From Fredinandcohnia onubensis (GTDB lineage: Bacteria; Bacillota; Bacilli; Bacillales; Bacillaceae_L): DNA of 64,000 nucleotides. Each line of letters starts with the position of its first letter. Positions within the stretch are counted from its first letter, which is position 1. The stretch spans positions 1 to 64,000 of the forward strand of contig NZ_JAPSKV010000008.1 in the NCBI RefSeq assembly GCF_031181385.1. Direction: 5' to 3'. A program made the translations under genes and the position numbers. Below the pieces are notes generated by a model. That model was not told where the DNA came from, made no database searches, and worked only from the letters and a program-made list of their open reading frames with translations. Shown here piece after piece: positions 44,201 through 54,141 of the stretch.

Positions 44201-45363
44201 GATTCCACCCCCAAAATCAGAGCAGCAGCTTCACTCAATGTAGCCCCATTCCCTGTTATCAGAGCATGACGTGCATTTGGAATTTGCCGTAAATCTGCTT
44301 CATGTCGCAATTGATGGACAGCTTCAATAATATGTGACATTCCGCCAGCAAGATCTGCCTGACCGAATCCTAATTGCCCCCCGTGCGTGTTAAGTGGCCA
44401 ATCACCATCATGACCGAAAGTATGCTCCTTCATCCAGGAACCAAATTTTCCAGGTGCACATAGACCCGCATTTTCTAATGTTTGTGCAACTACACTTGTA
44501 TAGCAATCATAGATAGAAAGTAAATCCATGTCTTGCACTGATAAACCCGCTTGGTCCAATGCTCTTGGGATCGCATAGCTTAGTGGAGCATTTTCCAATG
44601 AAGGGGCTTGACTGACGGCTCTATGAGTGATTTTCTCACCCGCCCCTAGTAAATAAACTGGAGGATGTCCTCCCTTAGAGGCATTTTTAACGGAGGTAAC
44701 AACGACCGCTGCGCCACCTGCTACAGGCATAACGATTTCAAATAAATGCAAGGGATCCACAATGAGCGGAGAATTCAACACGTCCTCAACTGAGGCTGGT
44801 TTTCCGTATGTAATGGCTTTTGGGTTTAGCTGCGCATTTTTTCGTGCCCAATGAGCAATGAGTGCAAAATCTTCTTGTTTCGATCCATACTCGGCCATGT
44901 GCCGTTGCTTTAACAGCGCATAAGAAGTGTTTGCCCCAGAAGCACCAAATGGAACGTCAAATTCACGAATTGGATTACGGTTTGGTGAACGTAAGGCTTT
45001 TCCCTTTTCGTTTATATTTGCAAGCACACATACGACTGTTTCACACATTCCCGCTTCTATTGCAGCTACCGCTCTCCATATCATTCCCGCACCGGTTGCG
45101 CCCCCAAGATCAACTACATTTGACATTGTCGGCTCAAGACCAAGGTATTCCGCAACAGTAGCTGGCACATGCTGCGGAGTCTCACCTACTTGGGGACCAA
45201 TTAATAAACCATCTATCTCGTCTTTTTCAATTCCGGCATCTTGAATGGCCAACCTGACTGACTCGGCAATTAATCCAAGAGTTGTCACACCCTCGCTATA
45301 GCGGACTGGGGTAAGCTCTCCAATCCCTATAATTGCACCTTTTGGAACTCGGCGTTTAACCAT
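44197..45363 (-). CDS. Thiolase-fold protein lacking catalytic cysteines (lipid-transfer/aldolase-like)
   Basis: The 388-residue protein has the thiolase fold but not its chemistry residues. The nucleophile region reads NVVDLGGATGAGM (residues 82-94) with no cysteine, the histidine loop reads NTHGGQLGFGQ, and the C-terminal CGGGG motif is replaced by ITGNGATLSEAA. Such proteins pair with DUF35 partners, as here, and some (Ltp2 type) are retro-aldolases on acyl-CoA. The ATG overlaps the acetoacetyl-CoA synthetase stop. The substrate is unknown. Confidence 0.83.
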   Translation of the reverse strand: MVKRRVPKGAIIGIGELTPVRYSEGVTTLGLIAESVRLAIQDAGIEKDEIDGLLIGPQVGETPQHVPATVAEYLGLEPTMSNVVDLGGATGAGMIWRAVAAIEAGMCETVVCVLANINEKGKALRSPNRNPIREFDVPFGASGANTSYALLKQRHMAEYGSKQEDFALIAHWARKNAQLNPKAITYGKPASVEDVLNSPLIVDPLHLFEIVMPVAGGAAVVVTSVKNASKGGHPPVYLLGAGEKITHRAVSQAPSLENAPLSYAIPRALDQAGLSVQDMDLLSIYDCYTSVVAQTLENAGLCAPGKFGSWMKEHTFGHDGDWPLNTHGGQLGFGQADLAGGMSHIIEAVHQLRHEADLRQIPNARHALITGNGATLSEAAALILGVES

Positions 45364-47327
45364 TATACGAAACTCCTTTCAGACAAGCTGCTGTATTCTT
45401 CTAGGCATGCTGGGTTGGCAAGTGAACCCCTGTTCTTTATTGGCTGTCCAAGAACAGTTGAACGGACTGCCCCTTCTACCTTCTTGCCGTTAATTGTATA
45501 AGGAATCTCTTTGACACTGTATATACGTCTTGGCACATGCCGCGGTGAAGCTTTTTCCCTAACTTCCTTACGAATATGATTCGCTAATGTATCATCCAAT
45601 GATCCATCCTCGGTGACGATACACAGTGCAATCTCCTCATCATTATCGACAGGGTAGCCGAAAACGATTGAGTCCTGTACCTGAGGAAGCTGCTCCACAA
45701 CTCGATAGATTTCAGCAGTTCCAATTCGGACACCGCCAGGATTAAGCGTAGTATCAGCTCTTCCGTAAATGACCAATGTTTGCTCTATTGTTTGTTCAGC
45801 AAAGTCACCATGAGACCATATACCAGGACGTTCAGCAAAATAGGCGGAAAAATAGCGTTCATCTCCGTCCTCTCCCCAGAATGTAATTGGCATACTAGGA
45901 AAAGCCTTTGTACACACTAACTCCCCTTTTTCATTGATGACAGATACTCCTCTTTCATCGAGGACATCTACTGCCATACCAAGTGCTTTACAGGTAATTT
46001 CCCCGCGTCTTACTGGATGTACAGGAGATCCCATCACAAAGCATCCGATGATTTCGGTACCACCTGAAATCGAAGCCAACATAATATCCTGCTTAATGTC
46101 GCTATAAATCCAGTCATATTGTTCCGCCGATAAAGGTGCTCCACAAGAAAGAACACTGCGTAAAGAAGAAAGATCATGCTTCCGCCCCACCTGATAACCT
46201 GACTTCATCAAGGTGTCTAAATACTTCGGGCTCGTTCCGAAATGCGTAAGCCCAATTTCTTCTGAGATTTCCCAAAGGACCCCTATATTCGCCTTAGGGA
46301 TTGGTGACCCATCATAGAGAAGAATGGCAGCACCGCTTGCTAATCCAGAAAGCAGCCAAGGATACATCATCCATGCCGTATTTGTGTACCAAAACAAGAC
46401 ATCCCCAACTTTTAAATCACAATGTAACTGATGTTCCTTTAAGTGTTGAATTAATGTACCACCGACTGAATGAACAATAGCCTTTGGCAGCCCAGTAGTC
46501 CCTGAAGTATAAAGGATGTAAAGCGGATGATTGAAGGGAACTCGGGTAAATTCCAGATGAGATGATTCATTTTGACATAGCTCCTGCCAGCTCATTACTT
46601 TCGTTTCTTGATTAATCGATAGTTCTGCACTCTCAGATAAAGTCACGATAGCGGAAACATCGTTCAGTACCTCACTTACAGCTGAGATGTTATCTCGAAT
46701 ATCATAAAACTTTCCGTTATATTGATAATCCAAAGTTGCAATTAATACCTTTGGATGAACTTGCCCAATCCGATCGATAATCCCTTTTGGACCAAAGTCA
46801 GGCGAGCAAGATGTCCAAACAGCACCTAATGAAGTGGTTGCCAATAAAGCTACGAACGCTTCAATTCTATTTGTTACAACTCCAGCAACACGATCACCAG
46901 CACTTACTCCCAAGCTCTTTAATCCAGACTGAGCCCGTGCCACCCTATTACGCAGCTCTCCCATTGTGATCGTTTGAGAGACGCCGTTTTCATCTGATTC
47001 AATAACCGCTGTTTGTCGATCGTCACCACGTAAAATATTTTCTGCAAAATTTATTCTAGAATCAGGAAACCATTGTGTACCTAACATTCCACCATCGCTT
47101 GGTGGAACCACTACTCTTTCACCTTTATCTCCAATTACATTTGAAAAATGCCATACTGCTGACCAGAATGATTCAGGTTGAGCGACTGACCAGCGATGAA
47201 AACGTTCATAGGGTAGAAGTGGAAAGCCGACCTTTTGTGAAAACTTCATCAAATTTGACTGTGAGACCCAAGTTTCACTTGGCTCCCATAGAACCTTGGA
47301 TTCTAGTAAGCTGTGTTGTGTTGTCAT
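45363..47327 (-). CDS. Acetoacetyl-CoA synthetase
   Basis: The 654-residue ANL-superfamily ligase activates acetoacetate or a similar beta-keto acid to its CoA thioester. AMP-binding motifs are ILYTSGTTGLPKAIVHSVGG, the SISGGTEIIGCF region and the hinge WSHGDFAEQ; TINGKKVEGAVR holds the adenylation lysine. The N-terminal RFHRWSVAQPESFWSAVWHF and RINFAENIL are typical of acetoacetate-CoA ligases. It is the first gene of the minus-strand group and starts behind GGAGGAATAGAT. Confidence 0.93.
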   Translation of the reverse strand: MTTQHSLLESKVLWEPSETWVSQSNLMKFSQKVGFPLLPYERFHRWSVAQPESFWSAVWHFSNVIGDKGERVVVPPSDGGMLGTQWFPDSRINFAENILRGDDRQTAVIESDENGVSQTITMGELRNRVARAQSGLKSLGVSAGDRVAGVVTNRIEAFVALLATTSLGAVWTSCSPDFGPKGIIDRIGQVHPKVLIATLDYQYNGKFYDIRDNISAVSEVLNDVSAIVTLSESAELSINQETKVMSWQELCQNESSHLEFTRVPFNHPLYILYTSGTTGLPKAIVHSVGGTLIQHLKEHQLHCDLKVGDVLFWYTNTAWMMYPWLLSGLASGAAILLYDGSPIPKANIGVLWEISEEIGLTHFGTSPKYLDTLMKSGYQVGRKHDLSSLRSVLSCGAPLSAEQYDWIYSDIKQDIMLASISGGTEIIGCFVMGSPVHPVRRGEITCKALGMAVDVLDERGVSVINEKGELVCTKAFPSMPITFWGEDGDERYFSAYFAERPGIWSHGDFAEQTIEQTLVIYGRADTTLNPGGVRIGTAEIYRVVEQLPQVQDSIVFGYPVDNDEEIALCIVTEDGSLDDTLANHIRKEVREKASPRHVPRRIYSVKEIPYTINGKKVEGAVRSTVLGQPIKNRGSLANPACLEEYSSLSERSFV

Positions 47328-47458
47328 TATCTATTCCTCCCTCATACTAAGAGAAGCATCATTCTTAGCACACACCCATCCCTTAGTTCGTATTTTAATA
47401 GATTCTCTTTACAATCATCCCCTACCTATAGAGGTAGGGGAATTCATCACAATTACAA

Positions 47459-49258
47459 TTAAATTTCACAAGCGTACGTAACAATTGCACCTCTAAGACG
47501 TTGTGCCTCCTTATAGGTACATCTGTTTTGTACAACCTCAAGACCTGCTTCTTTCGCAACTTCCACTGCCCTTGGGGAAATAACTCCCTCTTGTAGCCAG
47601 AATACTTTTGGTTGAATTTTTGCTGCTTCTGCTGCAACTCCAATCGCTGCCTCAGGGCTACGGAATACTTGAACGATATCTACCTTAACCGGAATAGATG
47701 TTAAATCCGGATATGCCTGTTCACCGAGTACTTCTGTTTCCCGTGGATTAACCGGGATAATTTTATAACCTAGACGCTGCATTTTCCGTGCAAGTCTGTA
47801 GCTTGGACGAGCTGGATTACCACTTAGACCAACAACGGCAATTGTTTTTGCACGCTGAACTTCTTTCCCTTCCACTTCTTCACGAATAAATGTTGATTGA
47901 AGTGCCCAGCGTATGACTCCCTCATCGTTAACCGCTGTTTCACCTTTTTGCTCACCTTTTGAAGAAATGCCTGTCGCTTCATAAAAAGCCTGGTCCAAGT
48001 CATTCACTAAATCACGGTATGATTCGATACCAACCGATAAACGGATTAATTCTTCACTTACTCCTGTTTTTACTAACTCTTCTGCACTTAACTGCTGATG
48101 AGTTGTTGATGCTGGGTGAATAATAAGTGACTTGGCATCTCCAACATTGGCCACATGTGACCATAACGCAATGTTATTAATTACTTTCTTACCAGTTTCT
48201 CTACCGCCCTTAATGCCAAAGTTTACGATAGAACCATATCCAGAACGCAAATATTTAGTAGCTAGTTCATGTGCTGGATGCTCTTCAAGACCAGGGTATG
48301 AAACCCAATCAACCGCAGGATGGTCATTTAAGAACTTTGCAACTTTCAGTGCATTTTCATTATGCTTTTCGATTCTTAGGTGTAATGTTTCAAGACCCTG
48401 TATCAATAGGAACGCACTATGCGGGCTTAATGAAGAACCAAAATCTCTTAAAAGCTGAACTCTCAGTTTCGTACTGAACGCTAAAGTTCCAAATTCATTC
48501 GCATACTTAATTCCGTTATAACTTTGATCTGGCTCTGTAAATCCTGGGAACTTTTCACTATTCCAATTAAAACGGCCTCCATCAACGACTAACCCACCAA
48601 TTGTCGTCCCATGTCCACCTATCCACTTTGTTGCGGAGTGAACCACAATATCAGCACCATATTGGATTGGTTTACAAACATATGGAGAAGCAAATGTATT
48701 ATCAATAATGAGCGGTACTCCATTTTCATGTGCAATCGCTGATACTGCTTCAATATCTAATACATGCAAGCTTGGGTTTCCAATCGTTTCAGCAAAGACG
48801 GCCTTTGTTTTCGGCGTAATCGCATTTCTAAAATTCTCAGGATCTGTTGGATCAACAAAATGAGTCTTAATTCCATATTTCGGAAGCGTAACCGCGAAAA
48901 GATTGTAAGTTCCTCCATATAAATTGGAAGCTGCTACAATTTCGTCTCCCGCTTGTGCGACGTTCATAATGGATAGAGCAATTGCGGCCATTCCCGAAGA
49001 AGTTGCTACAGCTGCGACACCATCCTCCAACAACGCGATCCGTTTCTCAAGCACATCAACAGTCGGGTTACCGATTCGAGAATAAATATTACCTGACTCA
49101 TCAAGACTAAATAGGCTTTGAGCATGATCTGTATTATGAAATACGAAAGAACTCGTTTGATAAATCGGCACTGCACGTGAACCAGTTGTAGGATCTGGGG
49201 ATTGACCTCCATGTAAAAGTATCGTTTCATCATCATAAGTTTCATATTGTTTTGTCAT
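47459..49258 (-). CDS. metY: O-acetylhomoserine sulfhydrylase fused to a CoA-binding domain
   Basis: The 599-residue protein has two parts. Residues 1-430 are a full O-acetylhomoserine aminocarboxypropyltransferase: [27 protein letters not shown], the PLP lysine K211 in [13 protein letters not shown], and [10 protein letters not shown]. After a linker of about 15 residues, residues 446-599 are a YccU-type CoA-binding (Rossmann) domain with [20 protein letters not shown] and [17 protein letters not shown]. The enzyme makes homocysteine directly from O-acetylhomoserine and sulfide. The ATG follows GGAGG. Two SAM riboswitches lie upstream. Confidence 0.92.
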   Translation of the reverse strand: MTKQYETYDDETILLHGGQSPDPTTGSRAVPIYQTSSFVFHNTDHAQSLFSLDESGNIYSRIGNPTVDVLEKRIALLEDGVAAVATSSGMAAIALSIMNVAQAGDEIVAASNLYGGTYNLFAVTLPKYGIKTHFVDPTDPENFRNAITPKTKAVFAETIGNPSLHVLDIEAVSAIAHENGVPLIIDNTFASPYVCKPIQYGADIVVHSATKWIGGHGTTIGGLVVDGGRFNWNSEKFPGFTEPDQSYNGIKYANEFGTLAFSTKLRVQLLRDFGSSLSPHSAFLLIQGLETLHLRIEKHNENALKVAKFLNDHPAVDWVSYPGLEEHPAHELATKYLRSGYGSIVNFGIKGGRETGKKVINNIALWSHVANVGDAKSLIIHPASTTHQQLSAEELVKTGVSEELIRLSVGIESYRDLVNDLDQAFYEATGISSKGEQKGETAVNDEGVIRWALQSTFIREEVEGKEVQRAKTIAVVGLSGNPARPSYRLARKMQRLGYKIIPVNPRETEVLGEQAYPDLTSIPVKVDIVQVFRSPEAAIGVAAEAAKIQPKVFWLQEGVISPRAVEVAKEAGLEVVQNRCTYKEAQRLRGAIVTYACEI

Positions 49259-49319
49259 TGTTTAAACCTCCAAGTTCAATTTTCTACAAGTTTGCTAGAT
49301 AAGTTCTTACTTTATGTAA

Positions 49320-49470
49320 ATAAAAAGCCCCCTCAACATAAGAAGAGGGGGCCTCAACTTATCTTTCAGATGCATACGCATCTGCAGGAATTAGCACCTT
49401 TTCAAGCTTTCACTTGAAGGTTGCTGGACTTCTTCGGGCCTGTTCCCTCAGTCACTCTGGATAAGATTTT
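49320..49470 (-). ncRNA. SAM-I riboswitch with terminator, proximal to metY
   Basis: On the minus strand the order is CTTATCCAGAGTGACTGAGG, GGAACAGGCCCGAAGAAGTCC, AGCAACC, GGTGCTAATTCCTGCAGA and the closing AGATAAG. These are the conserved S-box elements with the closing P1 helix. It is followed by the terminator GCCCCCTC...GAGGGGGC and TTTTTATTT (49323-49354). High SAM should terminate transcription before metY. Confidence 0.95.
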
Positions 49471-49517
49471 TTATTAAAATGCTGTATTAACGCGTTAATC
49501 CTTCAATCATATAAAGT

Positions 49518-49546
49518 ATTATAGAATAGTTTATTTTTTCAGTCAA
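49518..49546 (-). promoter_or_regulatory. Sigma-A promoter of the proximal SAM riboswitch
   Basis: On the minus strand TTGACT and TATAAT are separated by 17 bases, about 50 bases upstream of the proximal S-box. This gives the proximal riboswitch its own start point. Confidence 0.85.
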
Positions 49547-49667
49547 CGTATTTTTAGAAAAATATATTTATTGCTAAGATTTTTTCTATTCTATTTTGGT
49601 TAGTTATTGGAAAAGTACTACTTCTTCCACCCTATTATTCATTTCTTATCATAAGATGTAGAGCTAG

Positions 49668-49847
49668 ATAAAAAACCCCTTCTGAGAAATCAGAAGGGGC
49701 GTATGAATATACAGAAATAATATTCCATTCGTCCACCTTCTCATCTCCGGAATAAAAATACTTCCTCTGAACTTGGCACCGGGCATTCAAATGCTGGTTG
49801 CCGAGGCTTCGTAGGGTCAGTCCCTCCACCTCTCTTGATAAGAAGAA
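49668..49847 (-). ncRNA. Second SAM-I riboswitch with terminator, distal to metY
   Basis: On the minus strand CTTATCAAGAGAGGTGGAGG, GACTGACCCTACGAAGCCTC, GGCAACC, CCCGGTGCCAAGTTC and GAGATGAGAAG give a complete S-box. The terminator CCCCTTCTGA..TCAGAAGGGG with TTTTTTAT (49668-49700) follows. No gene lies between this terminator and the proximal riboswitch promoter. Confidence 0.92.
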
Positions 49848-49871
49848 TTGCATTATTTAACTTTATTAGTA

Positions 49872-49900
49872 ATGTTAAACATTTTAGATAATTTAGTCAA
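49872..49900 (-). promoter_or_regulatory. Sigma-A promoter of the distal SAM riboswitch
   Basis: On the minus strand TTGACT and TAACAT are separated by 17 bases, about 25-30 bases upstream of the distal S-box. Confidence 0.75.
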
Positions 49901-50136
49901 TGGTTTTTAATTAAAAAAAATCATTTATTTAAATACAAAATAGAGTACCCTTGAAAGCATTCCTCTAACTTAGTCTAATCGATAAACAATTATTTTCAAT
50001 TCTCTAAACAAATGATAAAATGGCACTAGTTCTTAGATCCTGCATTTTTAACTTTAACCTCCCTTTTGATGATAGCGATTACAAATAAAGACTAGATAAT
50101 TAAATTAGCGACAAAAGAAAAAGAAAGGCGAAGCCC

Positions 50137-51861
50137 ATGATCAAAAAATTGAAAAAGTGGAACACATTACGCAATCAGATCTTATTTATCTTCTTATTTG
50201 TCATGATTATCGTTCTTTTGATCGTAGGTCTATTAACATTAAGACAGGTCTCCACTCTTTTAAAAAACAATGCTGAAAAACAAATCCACCAGGTTGCGAT
50301 TGAGGCAAACGGTAGAATGGAATCTTTATACGAACAAATTAATATGTCGTCAAAGCTCGTCATTACGGACGAGGGCGTTCAAGAAATCCTAACGAAAATT
50401 TTTGATGGAAAAGAAATCTCATTCCAGGAACGTCAACAATTAATGGGACATGTAAACAGAATTATGGGGAATACAGATGGCATCTTTTCGTTTCAAATCT
50501 TCTCTGGGGAACAGCAACGTGTTATCCCTCTTGATGAAGACTTATTAAAAAATCGGATAGATAAAAAATGGATTGAAAAAGCTAGACTTGCAAAAGGTGG
50601 ATTGGTTTGGATAGGAGATGATCCACAAGATAAAAACAACTACTTAGCCATCCGTAGGATTAGTTTAATCGAGCGTAGATATGTAAATGGCGGTTACCTT
50701 TTAATAAGCATAAACCGTGACCATTTTCAGTTTGCGATATCAAACAACCAATACTCCATTCTTTTGGACGAAAACGATGAGCCTATCGTTCAAAATTACG
50801 ATGGAGATATCTCAGAAATCCTTTCAAGTCCTAATGGTACAGTCCAGCTCGACGAAGGGGACTATATCGTTACCAAGGAAACTTCCAATCTTACAGGCTG
50901 GACCGTCCTTATTTTAACGCCCATTAGTGAACTTACAAAGGGGTTAGCTGGAATTCGGACAGGCATCATTTTATCTGGTGTAGCTGGTGGTATCATTTTT
51001 ATGATTTTTTCCTTATTTCTATCAACTGTCATTACAAGACCGATTGTCCGCTTAACAAAAACAATGCAGCGTGCTGGCCAAGGTGCCCTTACCTTGAATC
51101 CAGATGTTTCATCTGTTAATGAAATCAATGAGCTAAACAGTACGTACAATCAATTAGTGAAGGAAACGAATCATCTAATCCGAATGGTCTATCAAAAGGA
51201 AATTTTACGAAGCAGGAGCGAATTAAAAGCTCTACAAGCACAAATCAATCCACATTTTCTCTTCAATACCTTGGATGCGCTTCATTGGTCACTTGAAGAA
51301 AAAAATGAAGAGGAGTTATCTGAAGTCGTCATTGCAATGTCTGATTTGTTTCGATACACCATTACTAAAGAAACAGATGATGATTGGGTATTCTTAAAGG
51401 AAGAACTCAAACATATCGGTGACTACATGGAAATTATGAAAATGCGTTTTGGTGATCGACTGAAATGGAAGGTATCTGTTCCACAGCAATTTGAACATAT
51501 TCGAATACCTAAACTCATCATTCAACCACTTGTTGAAAATGCAATCTTACACGGGGCTGGGAATAAGGTCGGTGATAGTCTTGTTACTGTATCCATTGAA
51601 TCAGTTAAAACTGATAGAATTCGAATATCCGTTCAGGATGACGGTCCAGGAATGGATCAAGATCGAATCAATCAAATAACAGAATCTATGAAAACTGGCG
51701 GTGTCGCTTCTACAAGGGGAAAAGGCATTGCCATTTCAAATGTATATAAACGATTAAAACTGTATTACAACGAGAATTTGCATCCCGAACTTTTAATAGA
51801 AAGTGAGCCAGATAAAGGAACACGAATTTCATTTGAAATTCCAATAAATGGGGGGAATTAA
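50137..51861 (+). CDS. YesM-family sensor histidine kinase
   Basis: The 574-residue kinase has one N-terminal helix (FLFVMIIVLLIVGLLTL), an extracellular sensor region of about 240 residues, a second helix (GIILSGVAGGIIFMIFSLFL), a HAMP segment, and the His_kinase/HATPase pair. The phosphorylated histidine lies in AQINPHFLFNTLDALHW, the N-box in QPLVENAILHG, and glycine boxes in DDGPGMD and GKGIAISN. It is followed after one base by its response regulator. The pair probably senses a sugar bound outside and controls the adjacent ABC transporter. Confidence 0.93.
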   Translation: MIKKLKKWNTLRNQILFIFLFVMIIVLLIVGLLTLRQVSTLLKNNAEKQIHQVAIEANGRMESLYEQINMSSKLVITDEGVQEILTKIFDGKEISFQERQQLMGHVNRIMGNTDGIFSFQIFSGEQQRVIPLDEDLLKNRIDKKWIEKARLAKGGLVWIGDDPQDKNNYLAIRRISLIERRYVNGGYLLISINRDHFQFAISNNQYSILLDENDEPIVQNYDGDISEILSSPNGTVQLDEGDYIVTKETSNLTGWTVLILTPISELTKGLAGIRTGIILSGVAGGIIFMIFSLFLSTVITRPIVRLTKTMQRAGQGALTLNPDVSSVNEINELNSTYNQLVKETNHLIRMVYQKEILRSRSELKALQAQINPHFLFNTLDALHWSLEEKNEEELSEVVIAMSDLFRYTITKETDDDWVFLKEELKHIGDYMEIMKMRFGDRLKWKVSVPQQFEHIRIPKLIIQPLVENAILHGAGNKVGDSLVTVSIESVKTDRIRISVQDDGPGMDQDRINQITESMKTGGVASTRGKGIAISNVYKRLKLYYNENLHPELLIESEPDKGTRISFEIPINGGN

Positions 51862-51862
51862 A

Positions 51863-52648
51863 ATGTTTATCAAAAATATCGTGATTGTTGATGATGAACC
51901 AAGAACTCGGCAGGGCTTGCAAAGAACGTTGGATAGTTGGAATAATGGTGAATTTAATATCCTCACTGCGCAAAGCGGTGAGGAAGTGTTACAAATTGCA
52001 GAAAAACAAAAGATTCATATTTTGCTCTCCGATATACGTATGCCTGAAATGACAGGACTTCAGCTATTAAAAACGATTAAAGAAAAAGGAATGTCTCCTG
52101 TCGTTATTGTTATATCCGCTTACTCGGAGTTTGAGTATGCCCAAGAGGCGCTTCGTCTTGGTGTCGTGAACTATCTTTTAAAGCCAATTAGCAAAACTAA
52201 ATTAATTGAGGCGGTTGAAGAAGCAATTCAGATTTTGGAAAATCAGTTCAGAGTGGGAATGATCGAAAAAGTTGTCGATAAAAAAATCATCGATGCCTCA
52301 ACGAAAATTGATACAACAACAGATACGATTCGCATGGCCATTACCTTCATTGATCGTCACATCAAGAATGATATTAGCCAAAAAGACGTTGCAGCTCATG
52401 TCCATTTAAACCCTAGTTACTTTAGCGTGTTATTTAAAGAAGAAGTGAAATTGAATTTTAGTGAATATGTAACAAGACGCAGAATTCAACGCGCAAAAGA
52501 ATTTCTCCTTTCCACCAACCATACCATCAATGAAATTGCTGAAGAAGTTGGCTATAAAACTGCTAAGTATTTTATTAAGATTTTTAAAGAATATGAAGGT
52601 ATGACACCAACCACATACCGAAAAACAAGGAATGAAAGGGCTTTCTAA
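51863..52648 (+). CDS. YesN-type response regulator with AraC DNA-binding domain
   Basis: The 261-residue protein is read from ATG 51863, with GGGGGG upstream. The receiver domain has IVDDEPRTR, the phospho-acceptor aspartate in ILLSDIRMPEM, and the lysine of LLKPIS. Residues about 160-258 form the AraC helix-turn-helix pair (KDVAAHVHLNPSYFSVLFKE, then INEIAEEVGYKTAKYFIKIF). Typical YesN proteins are longer, with a middle domain; this one joins the two domains directly. Confidence 0.92.
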   Translation: MFIKNIVIVDDEPRTRQGLQRTLDSWNNGEFNILTAQSGEEVLQIAEKQKIHILLSDIRMPEMTGLQLLKTIKEKGMSPVVIVISAYSEFEYAQEALRLGVVNYLLKPISKTKLIEAVEEAIQILENQFRVGMIEKVVDKKIIDASTKIDTTTDTIRMAITFIDRHIKNDISQKDVAAHVHLNPSYFSVLFKEEVKLNFSEYVTRRRIQRAKEFLLSTNHTINEIAEEVGYKTAKYFIKIFKEYEGMTPTTYRKTRNERAF

Positions 52649-52758
52649 AAAAAGTAGTATTTTTCCCAATCATCGTTCCCTTTTTTGATAATTCCCGTGA
52701 TGGTAGACTTTAAGTGTAAGGCAAAGAGGGTAAGACAAATTAAGGGGGTTTTTGATCA

Positions 52759-54066
52759 ATGAAAAAGAAAGCGTTTGCTACTGTGATGTCGATGGCATTA
52801 GCTGGTGGATTAATCTTAGGAGGATGTTCTTCATCAGATGATACCGCTAAAGATTCCAGTGGATCTAGTAGTGATAAAACCGTTGTAAAAATGATGCACT
52901 TATGGCCCGAAGGTAGCTCCAATGCGCAGTTTACAATAGTAGATGATATTATCAAGGCTTATGAGGAAGAGAACCCAGATGTAGACATTCAAACTGAAAT
53001 CCTAGGTAACGAGCAATACAAAGAGAAAATAAAAGTATTATCTGCTTCAAATGAACTTCCTGACGTAGGTATTACGTGGGCTGCAGGTTATATGAAGCCT
53101 TTTGTAGATGGAAATATGTTCGCTCCACTTGATGATATTGTTGAAAAAGATAAGTTCGTAGCTGGCACATTGGATGCCTTCTCAGTTGAAGAAAAAACAT
53201 ATGCTTTACCTTTAGAATTAAACATTACTCCAGTTTACTACAATAAGGAAATCTTTGAAAAATATAATTTAGAATCTCCAAAAACATATGATGAGTTCTT
53301 AAACGTTGTTGAAACACTTGTCGATAACGGCGTTACTCCTATCACTTTAGGTAACAAGGACCGTTGGACTGGCTCTATGTGGTACATGTACCTTGCAGAT
53401 AGAATCGGAGGGCCTGAGGCATTAAACAATGCAATTAATCGTACAGGTACCTTTGAAGATCCAGCACTTGTAAAAGCGGCTGAGGAAATCGAGAACCTTG
53501 TAAAGATGGATGCCTTTGTTAAAGGATTTAATGGTCTTTCAAATGATGAAGCAAAGGGATATTTCATGAATGAACAAGCAGCTATGTACTTAATGGCAAC
53601 TTGGGAATTACCAAACTATACAACAACACCTGATGTCGATCAGGAATTCAAAGATAAAATTGGATACTTTAAGTTCCCGACCTATGAAGGTGGCAAAGGT
53701 GACATTGATAGCTACGTAGGTGGTCCTGGTGTTGGTTTATTCGTATCTGAACAATCGAAAGTAAAAGATGAAGCAAAAGAATTTGTTTCTTACTTAGTTG
53801 ATGAATGGGGCAAGCGTTCAGTTGTTGATGCTGGTGTAATCCCTGCAACAGTTGTTGATACATCTAATGGCGACCTTCACCCAATGTACATTGACATTCT
53901 TAACGATTTAGGAAAAGCATCAAACTTAACACTTTATGCTGATGTTCAAATGTCTGCTGGTGTGGCTGATGTTCACTTAAATCAAATTCAAGCTTTATTT
54001 GGCGGTCAAACAACTCCAGAAGAATTTGCAAAAACACAAGAGGAAGCTCTTGCTGCCGAAAAATAA
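52759..54066 (+). CDS. ABC sugar transporter substrate-binding lipoprotein
   Basis: The 435-residue family 1 extracellular solute-binding protein has a lipoprotein signal (MALAGGLILGGCSSSDD) and a serine-rich linker. LPLELNITPVYYNKEIFEKY and LGNKDRWTGSMWYMY are typical of oligosaccharide-binding proteins. It starts behind AAGGGGG. The xyl genes nearby suggest xylose-containing oligosaccharides, but a specific ligand cannot be read from sequence. Confidence 0.9.
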   Translation: MKKKAFATVMSMALAGGLILGGCSSSDDTAKDSSGSSSDKTVVKMMHLWPEGSSNAQFTIVDDIIKAYEEENPDVDIQTEILGNEQYKEKIKVLSASNELPDVGITWAAGYMKPFVDGNMFAPLDDIVEKDKFVAGTLDAFSVEEKTYALPLELNITPVYYNKEIFEKYNLESPKTYDEFLNVVETLVDNGVTPITLGNKDRWTGSMWYMYLADRIGGPEALNNAINRTGTFEDPALVKAAEEIENLVKMDAFVKGFNGLSNDEAKGYFMNEQAAMYLMATWELPNYTTTPDVDQEFKDKIGYFKFPTYEGGKGDIDSYVGGPGVGLFVSEQSKVKDEAKEFVSYLVDEWGKRSVVDAGVIPATVVDTSNGDLHPMYIDILNDLGKASNLTLYADVQMSAGVADVHLNQIQALFGGQTTPEEFAKTQEEALAAEK

Positions 54067-54077
54067 TTGTGGCTTAA

Positions 54078-54118
54078 AAAGAGAGGGCATATTGCTTGTA
54101 ATATGCCCTCTTCTTTAT
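54078..54118 (+). terminator. Intercistronic hairpin between binding protein and permease genes
   Basis: AGAGGGCATATT and AATATGCCCTCT pair perfectly around GCTTGT, followed by TCTTT. Such hairpins often allow partial readthrough, giving more binding protein than permease. Confidence 0.85.
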
Positions 54119-54141
54119 AGAAAGGAAGGGGCAAAACCATT

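Noticed and set aside
44197-45363. Ordinary acetyl-CoA acetyltransferase
   Set aside because: All catalytic cysteines are missing, so condensing or thiolytic activity is unlikely.
49635-49853. 72-codon minus-strand frame upstream of metY
   Set aside because: It coincides with the distal SAM riboswitch and its terminator.
51863-52648. Truncated response regulator
   Set aside because: Both receiver and AraC domains are complete and directly joined; the short length appears natural.
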